From: Stieleria tagensis
GTDB taxonomy: Bacteria; Planctomycetota; Planctomycetia; Pirellulales; Pirellulaceae
DNA length: 64,000 bases
NCBI RefSeq assembly: GCF_024129865.1
Contig: NZ_JAMYFE010000044.1
Coordinates: forward strand, 83,911-147,910
Reading direction: 5' to 3'
The notes under the pieces were generated by a model. It did not search any database, had not been told where the DNA came from, and saw only the letters and a list, made by a program, of their open reading frames with translations. Positions 20,517 to 27,392 of the stretch are shown in pieces (the stretch's first letter is position 1; each line of letters begins with the position of its first letter). Both the position numbers and the translations under genes were made by a program.

Positions 20517-21200
20517 CTAATCTGTGTACTGAGTCGCAGCGTGACGAGGTTTCCAATCACCGCCGGCATGATGCCAATGCCCGTCAGCCGACAGTGCCAG
20601 AGCGACCGGGCGGGCATGATACATGCTCAAACTCGACACCCGATCCAACGAAAGCACACCCAGACAATGTGCTGCATGACGAAACGACGCACCGTGGCCG
20701 ATGAATAGTACCGCCTGCCCATCACCAGAAACCCTCTGCATGGTTCGCTCGATGTAGTCTGCCACCCGTCGCCCGGCATCCAACAACGATTCAGCGCCGA
20801 CAAATGGCAGTCGGAATTGGCTATCTGATTTCCAATTGGCGGGCAAGGACGCGTAACGAGGATCTTGGTCGATGACTCTCTCGATTTGTTGCTTGGTTAA
20901 ATTGGCGCCGCTTCCTACGCAGCGTTCTGTCAATTGGTCGGTTTCGATGATCCGCTCACATTCGGGCAAACCATCGACAATGATCCGTGCGGTTTGCCAG
21001 GCACGCAACAAAATCGAACTGTGCACTTCCGGTTGAATCGACCAGCCTTGTTGTTGAACGAGTCGACGCACCGATTCGACACCCGCCTCGGCTTGTGCCT
21101 GACCGTTCGCGTTCAACGGAAACGGCTGGTGCGCACTGGGCGTGTGGGCCAATTGATGATAGTCACCGTGCCGCAGCAAGATACAAATTCGTTCCGACAT
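20517..21200 (-). CDS. SixA-type histidine phosphatase
   Basis: The 227-residue protein belongs to the histidine phosphatase superfamily. The phospho-accepting RHG is at residues 10-12 (ILLRHGDY). The second Arg lies in LLRAWQTARI, the catalytic acid is probably in LTERCVGS, and the second His is near residue 168 (FIGHGASFRHA). All core residues look intact, so it is likely active. SixA-like enzymes remove phosphate from phosphohistidine or small phosphoesters. It lies 10 bases downstream of a gene in which a second SixA-like domain is degenerate, so the two may form an active/inactive pair (inference). Confidence 0.88.
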   Translation of the reverse strand: MSERICILLRHGDYHQLAHTPSAHQPFPLNANGQAQAEAGVESVRRLVQQQGWSIQPEVHSSILLRAWQTARIIVDGLPECERIIETDQLTERCVGSGANLTKQQIERVIDQDPRYASLPANWKSDSQFRLPFVGAESLLDAGRRVADYIERTMQRVSGDGQAVLFIGHGASFRHAAHCLGVLSLDRVSSLSMYHARPVALALSADGHWHHAGGDWKPRHAATQYTD

Positions 21201-21210
21201 CAGGTTCCTA

Positions 21211-22158
21211 TTAATTGATGCGTTCTGAAACTTGCGTGGGCAGCAACTGGATCATTTGCTTTAAATCCGGATGATGAACGCGATCGGAGGCGGCCTGCGG
21301 CGAAAGCCATTGGCGTTTTCGATGACTTTCTTGCCACTGCGATTCGTCCAGTTGCTCGGTGACATGCATCGGATAAATCGTCACGGTGCATTCGGCGTCC
21401 CATTTTTGGTGTTGGTAGCGTCCCAGTTCCTGATCAATCACGTCACCCAGCACGCCGGCTTCTTCCAACGCTTCATTGGCGGCTGATGCCTGAGCGGTTT
21501 TGCCGGGATCGTGGATCCCCTTGGGCACGCCCCAGCGTTTTTGCTTACTGGTCGAAATCACCAATACCTCAAGTTTTCCCTGATGATAGCGATAAGGGAT
21601 CACGCCGGATTGACGGTAATAGTACGCCGGACGCGGGCGTCGTTGATCGCCATCCACATCGGGATAGGGAAACAGACGCGGCAAAGTCGCTGGTGCGATC
21701 GTTCGGATCGCTTGCATCGTTCCACTCTTGACGTCACGCCAGTGGTCATCGTGTTGCAAGTGGATCATCACCCCCGGTGAAATGTCGGCCTTGAATGTGG
21801 CATCCAAATCATCGCAGCACAGCTGGCCGCACAGCGCTCTACCGACCGTCGTCTTGACCGAAACCAGTCCACAGCTGACATCATCGCGAAATGACCGAAT
21901 GCAATCGAGCCCAGCCTGCGAGTCCTGTTTATTGAGCTCCGGACGGAATTGTACGATCGCTTGGTTTTGCCCTGCCGATTTACATGCTTTCTCAGCCGCC
22001 GTCTTGGCAGCAACGGTGGACGCAGCAATGGCTTGCTGTGGAATCAATCGCTGAGAGCGCATCCACACCCCGAACCGTTGTGCGTCTCGCTTACCTTCTT
22101 TGGTTAGGTCCGCCGCCTCGACTGGTGCATGACAATAAATCAATAGGTCTTTTCGCAT
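21211..22158 (-). CDS. Degenerate SixA domain fused to a NUDIX hydrolase
   Basis: The N-terminal half (1 to about 170) resembles a histidine phosphatase domain, but the RHG motif is replaced (LLIYCHAPVEAADLTKEGK) and the second catalytic His is not evident. The C-terminal half is a NUDIX domain with the box GVPKGIHDPG...ANEALEEAGVLG near residues 209-236. It keeps the E-x2-EE core, whereas the first Glu is Lys and the Arg is Asn, a pattern seen in KG-type NUDIX proteins. Mycobacterial MutT1 has the same two domains in the opposite order, next to ppk1. The ATG at 22158 (MRKDLLIYC) overlaps the kinase gene by 19 bases; an earlier start at 22185 is possible. Confidence 0.82.
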   Translation of the reverse strand: MRKDLLIYCHAPVEAADLTKEGKRDAQRFGVWMRSQRLIPQQAIAASTVAAKTAAEKACKSAGQNQAIVQFRPELNKQDSQAGLDCIRSFRDDVSCGLVSVKTTVGRALCGQLCCDDLDATFKADISPGVMIHLQHDDHWRDVKSGTMQAIRTIAPATLPRLFPYPDVDGDQRRPRPAYYYRQSGVIPYRYHQGKLEVLVISTSKQKRWGVPKGIHDPGKTAQASAANEALEEAGVLGDVIDQELGRYQHQKWDAECTVTIYPMHVTEQLDESQWQESHRKRQWLSPQAASDRVHHPDLKQMIQLLPTQVSERIN

Positions 22159-23246
22159 GGTTCGCTTTCCATAATTTCGCGACATTGTTGCGATGCAAAA
22201 TCAAAATCGACCGTCCCTGATGCTTCCCATACATTCACATGACGAAAACGATCCAGATACGGTTGCGGATCGATCGCGGTGGCATCGGCGCGAAATTCGC
22301 CCTGTTCGTTGCAGTAGAACGGGCCAGCTGATTTGGTGATCGCTGGCAGTAAATCCAATCGTTGCGTCAGATCCACTGCGGAGATCGTGCAGGCGTCATT
22401 TGATCGGCGATCCCAATTCAAGACCATCAAATCGGTCAGCGGCGCACGTCCGCGGATGCGTCCGCTGCCGTACAGACTTTCAATCGGAACGTCATATTTC
22501 TGCTCCAATTCCCACAAGTCGTTGGGGTCAAGTTTTTTCAGGGATTTTCGTTGGCCAGGATCCAGCATCGATTCCAAACTTGGCAGACTCAGAATGGTGC
22601 CAGGATTGATTCGCGGCATTTTGGGAATGCCGATCGCAATCTGCCGTCGCTCCCCATCGGCCTGCACGAACAATCGATCATTGCTTAGAAACTGTCCTTG
22701 GTGCTGCTCCATGATCCGCAGCATCAACGACGACTTTCCGCCGCCGGAAAATCCGGCAATCGCCATCGCCGTATCCCCCAGAACCACTCCCGCAGCGTGA
22801 CAGATGACCGCGTCATGCTGTTGCAGCCAATTCATGTATTGGCTGTTGATGAAATTGATGACTTGATTGTCGTTGATGAAACACGGCCCCGCCGCGATCC
22901 GATGCTGATTCGATTGCAGAAACAACATCCCCGTACGAACTTTGCGGACCAATCGTCCATCGATCAGGTCATGGTAGCTGTCTTTGCGACCGGTCTTTCC
23001 AGGCTCGCGGTACCAATCACTGAATTCAACTTGCAAATCGATCGGCGACGTTTCGATCGCCGACACGGTCACCGTTGCCGGTCCACTGCCCAGCGCGTGC
23101 GAAAAGTAGCCACGCAGGCGGTCTAGCAATGGGGTGCAATTGGACCGTATTTCAATGTGAAAACCATCCAAGTCCAACAACACCGATTCCGGTGACATCT
23201 CAAAATCCGCTGTCAATCGATCGGCGGCGGCTAACGCGTCGCGCAT
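22140..23246 (-). CDS. HprK-related kinase (GAK-type)
   Basis: The 368-residue P-loop protein is related to HPr kinase/phosphorylase. It has Walker A GFSGGGKSSLML near residue 164, preceded by HAAGVVLGDTAMAIA as in HprK, and FLSNDRLFV, in which an Asp may fill the second metal site. It lacks HPr partners nearby. The N-terminal 130 residues (FHIEIRSNC, VEFSDWYRE) are peculiar to this family. I assign it to the HprK-related group that accompanies an ATP-grasp enzyme, based on the motif and on adjacency. It overlaps the ATP-grasp gene by 16 bases and the NUDIX gene by 19, indicating translational coupling. The phosphorylated substrate is unknown. Confidence 0.85.
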   Translation of the reverse strand: MRDALAAADRLTADFEMSPESVLLDLDGFHIEIRSNCTPLLDRLRGYFSHALGSGPATVTVSAIETSPIDLQVEFSDWYREPGKTGRKDSYHDLIDGRLVRKVRTGMLFLQSNQHRIAAGPCFINDNQVINFINSQYMNWLQQHDAVICHAAGVVLGDTAMAIAGFSGGGKSSLMLRIMEQHQGQFLSNDRLFVQADGERRQIAIGIPKMPRINPGTILSLPSLESMLDPGQRKSLKKLDPNDLWELEQKYDVPIESLYGSGRIRGRAPLTDLMVLNWDRRSNDACTISAVDLTQRLDLLPAITKSAGPFYCNEQGEFRADATAIDPQPYLDRFRHVNVWEASGTVDFDFASQQCREIMESEPCEKTY

Positions 23247-24133
23247 GCGTTCAATTCTCCTATCGCGTAGTCGGCGTACAACTGTGCGGCATCGATACCG
23301 ATCCCGTCCTGAGCACCTCGGAATCCGCCAAACGCGGATACTTCAAACACCACCGGACCGTGCGCCGTTTCGGCGACGTCGACGGTGGTGAAATCCATGT
23401 CGAACAGAGCCTGTGCTCTGCGGGCCAGCTCGACCGTGCTTTGCGGCGGCTGGTGGGCTTCGTAGCGACCGCCGCTATGAATCGTCGTGTTCCATGCGTC
23501 GGATTGACTGACGCGTGCGTAGCTGCCCAAATATTCCCCCCCTAGGAACACCATGCCCAAATCGCGTCCGGGCAGGTCGATTTTTTGCTGGATGTACATC
23601 ATCGGGTTTTCGCCGCGAAAACGTTCGATGGCAGCCAACAACTTGCTGTCGTCCCACTGGGCATCGACCACTTCCATGCCTCGCGCCTTGGTCGAATACA
23701 TCGGTTTGAGAACGGCGGTTCCATAGCCACGGATGGCATCCATCGCGGCGGCTGGATTTTCGGTGACGGTGGTTTCCGGCATCGGCACGCCGCCGCCACG
23801 CAATGTCATCGTGCATGCGAGGCGATCAATCATGCGGATGATGACCTCGGCCCGTGAGAACACGCGCACGCCGGCATTTTCGGCCAACCGCAACAATTCG
23901 ATTCGATCCAATGTTGCAGGCGAATAGGTTTGACTGATCTTCTTGACGATCAATCCATCCAACTGACACAGGTCGTGTGCACCAGCATGCAATCGTCCAT
24001 TCCCCAGATCCGCACAGACATCGGCCATGTCCACGACCAAACGGAATCCGGTCGCCGCTTCCAAGGCGTCAGCCAACACTTCGGTGGACCACTTCCCGGG
24101 AATACCGATCACACCAATTTTCAAATGGTTCAC
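23231..24133 (-). CDS. ATP-grasp ligase (RimK-like, GAK-type)
   Basis: The 300-residue protein has the ATP-grasp fold. The N-terminal Rossmann-like part is IGVIGIPGKWSTEVLADAL. The ATP-binding part includes VRVFSRAEVI, AVLKPMYSTKARGMEVV (P-loop-like grasp strand with the binding Lys), MYIQQKIDLPGRDLGMVFLG and VDVAETAHGPVVFEVSAFGG with metal-ligand acids. RimK relatives join an amino acid to a carboxylate; the acceptor here is unknown. Its start overlaps the upstream kinase stop by four bases (ATGA), and its end overlaps the HprK-related gene. The ATP-grasp/HprK pairing is the hallmark of the GAK system. Confidence 0.87.
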   Translation of the reverse strand: MNHLKIGVIGIPGKWSTEVLADALEAATGFRLVVDMADVCADLGNGRLHAGAHDLCQLDGLIVKKISQTYSPATLDRIELLRLAENAGVRVFSRAEVIIRMIDRLACTMTLRGGGVPMPETTVTENPAAAMDAIRGYGTAVLKPMYSTKARGMEVVDAQWDDSKLLAAIERFRGENPMMYIQQKIDLPGRDLGMVFLGGEYLGSYARVSQSDAWNTTIHSGGRYEAHQPPQSTVELARRAQALFDMDFTTVDVAETAHGPVVFEVSAFGGFRGAQDGIGIDAAQLYADYAIGELNACATR

Positions 24134-25752
24134 GAAAACAGATCCTTGATCGGCAGCCGAAAATCAGCCGCCCGTTTGGTGGGATGGTCGATCGCACGTT
24201 CCAAAATATAGATCCCACGCAAGTACATCGCTTTAGCAAGCGATTTGTCCAGAATAAAGCGCGTCGACGTGATAAAGGATCGCGCCAGTCCAAAGGCCAA
24301 TCGCAATTCAAAGGTTTCATCATCCTGTCGGCGGGCGAATTTCCTGGCCGCTGAATAGAAATCGACCGCAACCTTGGTGATGCGGCAACGCACCTGTTTC
24401 TCGAGTGCCTGCAGGCGGTAGTTTGAAACCATGAACACCGAGACGTCTTGAGTGTAGTCGGAATACTTGGATCGATGCAGGTCGATGAAATAGATCCGTT
24501 TGTCGTTGGGATCAAAAATGATATTGTCCAGATTGAAATCACCATGAATATAAACGCTAAACGGCGGCTCGATTGCTGATTCGCGCTGTTCGGCGATATC
24601 GATCAGGTCCCACAGTGATTGGGTACTGGCTTGGCAGACACGGCCTTTCCCACGTCCGAACGAAGGGTGAATTTCCAATACGCTGTCCAAACGTTTCCGC
24701 AACTGTGACATGTGGCGGGACGACGTCTGTTGTTCCGATTTGGTTTCCCGCCAGACTGCGTTCAGAGTTTTCGACAAATGATCCAGCGTCGTTTGCAACT
24801 GTTCATCACTGCCGGACAGCAGGACACGGTCAAACGTGAACCCCGGCAGATGTTCGATCATCAGCGACGCATTGTCGCCGCGTTGGCGAAACGACAGGAT
24901 TTGGGGTGCCAGCCCGGGAAAGATTTCGTGCCAGCTTTCAACGCTCTTACGCTCTTCTTTCAGCTTTCGCTTTTCACCGTCTTTGACGATCGCAACAAAA
25001 TCCGTCCCCGCTCGCCCGGCGATCCGAGAAATATTGGTCCCCGAATTAGTCTCGGCTGCCTTGGCGACTTCGGCTTGATCAATCCCCAGATCTTCAAACG
25101 CGTTTTCTAGCAAACGGTAGCGGTCCATCGGCAGCGGTCTGCCGACTCGAGCGCCGACCAACGACTCGCTGACCTCCCGCAGCACATTGCCCATCTCGTT
25201 CAATTGAGTCGCAACAAACAGCGCGCAAACCACGCGATCCGGGTGCTCGATACTCTGCAGATCACGCGATTGCTCTTCGAAGAACGAGTCGCCTTTTTGC
25301 GACATCGAATCGGCCAGTTCACTGACCTTGATCGCTGTCTTGGTGCCTTCTTCGTCAATTCCCGAACGAATCAGATCGATCCCTTTCTGGACGTCCTCCA
25401 GCAAACCGGACGATGAAAGCGTTTTCAAAATGCCGCGGCGTTTCTGGCCGTCCAGCTGGCGGACGCAGTCGTAAACCAATTCGGTCAATCGATCCAATTT
25501 TGTCGAAATCGCTTCGGCAGCACGCAACGAATACAGTTCCAACGCACGCGGCGGTGGAGTCGCACGAATCGCTTGCGCACAACCGTCATGGATTCGCATC
25601 TTGAGGTTGTACGAGTAACCACGTCGGTCGACGATCCGCTGAGTCAATTCGGACGAAGGAGCCGTCAGTAATGCGACCAAATTGTTCAGCTGAGTACTCG
25701 TCTCGGCCAACAGAAACCGAAGGTTGTCGCGAATCGGTTGTGGTAAACGCAT
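24130..25752 (-). CDS. PhoU-like domain fused to an aminoglycoside-phosphotransferase-like kinase
   Basis: The 540-residue protein has two parts. Residues 1 to about 200 are all helical and PhoU-like in pattern (RDNLRFLLAETSTQLNNLV, RAAEAISTKLDRLTELVYDC). Residues about 230-540 form an APH/choline-kinase-like fold. The catalytic loop is IHGDFNLDNIIFD (HGD near residue 402) and the metal-binding motif is FIDLHRSKYSDYTQD (near 422), so it is probably an active small-molecule or protein kinase. The PhoU assignment rests on helix pattern only. I chose the ATG at 25752 over a TTG at 25773. It overlaps the ATP-grasp gene by four bases. The pst operon downstream lacks its own phoU, which makes this fusion notable. 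Confidence 0.8.
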   Translation of the reverse strand: MRLPQPIRDNLRFLLAETSTQLNNLVALLTAPSSELTQRIVDRRGYSYNLKMRIHDGCAQAIRATPPPRALELYSLRAAEAISTKLDRLTELVYDCVRQLDGQKRRGILKTLSSSGLLEDVQKGIDLIRSGIDEEGTKTAIKVSELADSMSQKGDSFFEEQSRDLQSIEHPDRVVCALFVATQLNEMGNVLREVSESLVGARVGRPLPMDRYRLLENAFEDLGIDQAEVAKAAETNSGTNISRIAGRAGTDFVAIVKDGEKRKLKEERKSVESWHEIFPGLAPQILSFRQRGDNASLMIEHLPGFTFDRVLLSGSDEQLQTTLDHLSKTLNAVWRETKSEQQTSSRHMSQLRKRLDSVLEIHPSFGRGKGRVCQASTQSLWDLIDIAEQRESAIEPPFSVYIHGDFNLDNIIFDPNDKRIYFIDLHRSKYSDYTQDVSVFMVSNYRLQALEKQVRCRITKVAVDFYSAARKFARRQDDETFELRLAFGLARSFITSTRFILDKSLAKAMYLRGIYILERAIDHPTKRAADFRLPIKDLFS

Positions 25753-25931
25753 CGTGTCAGTCAAACAAATCAAAAGAAAGCAGGCGTATCCTTGGAAACG
25801 TCAATCAGAATGTGTTGCAGCGTTTATGGAAAGAGCAATTCAATCGACGTCACCATTGATCGTTAACAGAACCAACATGATTGCAGCAGCATTCCAACCG
25901 ATCCGATTGCATGTGCGGCTGACATCGATCT
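25753..25931. other. Gap between CHAD gene and PhoU-like/kinase gene
   Basis: These 179 bases contain no gene. They are the only gap longer than 10 bases inside the eight-gene set, so a second promoter for the ATP-grasp/kinase part could lie here. No clear promoter or hairpin was recognised. Confidence 0.4.
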
Positions 25932-26918
25932 CTAAAGAAGCGGAGTTGAAATCTCGTCTGAGTCCGTTGCGAGCGATTCATTCACAACATCCGACTCAGC
26001 TACCGACACTGTCAACACAGTAGTGAATTGGGCACGCAGTTCGTCAGCGCGTTCCGGCGTCCACCAATCCAAAACAGCGCGATGCTTGGCTTCCAACTCC
26101 GCATGCTCTTTTTGCAACAGTTCCTGAATCAATTTTCCGACGTTACGGTTGTCATCGTCAGCAAACTGGCTGCGGTAGAACTCGATAGCTGATGCGTGGT
26201 CATTGACCTTGCCGAGTCGCTCTTGGGCCTTGGCGAAAACCGGATAGAGCTCTTTGCGAAATCGTTTTGCAAATGCTGGTGCCAGTAACTCCATCCCATA
26301 TCGGACACCTTTGCCCTGGATTCGCATCTCATGCAGCGCATCGATCTCTGCCAAATCAGCTTGTCCGGCGGCAAAAAACCGATTGACAACTGAATCCAAG
26401 GAACGGTGGGCAAAATCCTGAAACGAAGGCTCGTCGCCAGTGCCACGCCAGCGAATGCGTTTGATTAATTGCGCACTACGTTTGACAAACCCATCTTTTT
26501 TGGCGTCGAGATAACTGCGTTTCAGCGGTCGCTGCGCTTTGATTCGTTTGGCAGCGACCTGTTTTCGAAGTTTTGCTAGGGCTTTTCTAGGCTGCTCGCT
26601 GTCGAGTTCTGCCAATTGCAGCGACACGACATCTAAATCTCTGGCTTGCCCCGCCGCTCGGCGCAGCGTCCGCAACTGTTTTCGAATCAATCGCGTTCGC
26701 TTGGTCGGCAACAGGTCTGCATACAGTTTTAACGCCGCTTCGGCCCGTCGCACGCTGACCCGCAACTGGTGGACATCTCTCACTCCCGGATGGTTGCCCG
26801 CCGCCATCGGTGCGTGCTTCCAAACTTCCTTTAATCTGGACTGGATGGATTGGCAGGCAACCTGCGAAACGGGTTCAGCGGGGTTATCACATCTGCCCCA
26901 TTTACGAGATCGGCTCAT
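25932..26918 (-). CDS. CHAD domain protein
   Basis: The 328-residue helical protein carries a CHAD domain, known to bind inorganic polyphosphate through conserved His/Arg/Lys. Two repeats are visible: VHQLRVSVRRAEAALKLY with ARDLDVV, and LHEMRIQGKGVRYGMELL with KVNDHAS. The protein is rich in Arg and Lys between them (AAKRIKAQRPLKRSYL). No CYTH domain is attached. I chose the ATG at 26918 (MSRSRKWGR); a TTG at 26966 is the only earlier start. It is the first gene of the eight-gene set, 179 bases ahead of the PhoU-like/kinase fusion. PPK2 lies 13 kb away, so a polyphosphate link is plausible. Confidence 0.87.
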   Translation of the reverse strand: MSRSRKWGRCDNPAEPVSQVACQSIQSRLKEVWKHAPMAAGNHPGVRDVHQLRVSVRRAEAALKLYADLLPTKRTRLIRKQLRTLRRAAGQARDLDVVSLQLAELDSEQPRKALAKLRKQVAAKRIKAQRPLKRSYLDAKKDGFVKRSAQLIKRIRWRGTGDEPSFQDFAHRSLDSVVNRFFAAGQADLAEIDALHEMRIQGKGVRYGMELLAPAFAKRFRKELYPVFAKAQERLGKVNDHASAIEFYRSQFADDDNRNVGKLIQELLQKEHAELEAKHRAVLDWWTPERADELRAQFTTVLTVSVAESDVVNESLATDSDEISTPLL

Positions 26919-27200
26919 TGGCACACTAAAGTGTTGTTGGCCAATCAGCACATGACCGAACGTCAACTAGATTTCCATGGCGAAGCTGCGAGCACCGTTG
27001 CTAAGAGACATGAAAGATGTTGCTGCTGAATTACACAACGTTGCGTTTCGAACGCAAAGGAACACGCAACCAATCGCCGAGTTTAGACTCGCATTGCACT
27101 AAGGCAAGCCGTTTTAGCAGGCCAACGTTGATTCTTCATAATGTGATGGGCACTCCAGCACCGATTGCGAGTCACCCCAGCAGCGGCCCGACGAGCAAGC

Positions 27201-27217
27201 TTTGAAGCCAGCGTTTT
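27201..27217 (+). repeat. Short dispersed repeat, family 2, partial copy
   Basis: The word TTTGAAGCCAGCGTT occurs here and again at 51225 and 63866, with a close variant at 46595. This copy lacks the AAACRGCCT extension shared by the other two full copies. It lies 20 bases from a family 1 palindrome. Confidence 0.6.
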
Positions 27218-27236
27218 CGCGTGGGGCAAAGGTTTT

Positions 27237-27304
27237 TGGTAACCCGAATCGTCAGCGAGGGATCCCGTTAACACCCTAATCCCTCGCTGACGCTCGGGTT
27301 ACCA
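27237..27304. repeat. Dispersed palindromic repeat, family 1, copy B
   Basis: This is the same palindrome as at 2961-3030, in the opposite orientation. The left arm is TGGTAACCCGAATCGTCAGC and the right arm GCTGACGCTCGGGTTACCA, with a spacer that includes GGGATCCCGTTAACACCC. The flanking AAAGCGCAACTTCAA (27310-27324) is the complement of the left flank of copy A, so the repeat unit extends beyond the palindrome. Confidence 0.85.
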
Positions 27305-27392
27305 TCATCAAAGCGCAACTTCAATCACGCTTGGCAAAATGCATTCCTAAACAGCCGCCCCGCAGCTGCGAGACGGCTGGCGGCAAACCGTC

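Larger units (their letters stand above)
26919..27392. other. Non-coding region upstream of the CHAD gene, with repeats
   Basis: The region separates the M16 protease gene (its stop side) from the CHAD gene start. It contains two dispersed-repeat copies, annotated separately at 27201-27217 and 27237-27304. No open frame in it looks like a real protein. The promoter of the eight-gene set probably lies in the part next to 26919. Confidence 0.5.

Noticed and set aside
24069..24545. 158-codon minus-strand frame overlapping the kinase and ATP-grasp genes
   Set aside because: Shadow of two well-supported genes in another frame.
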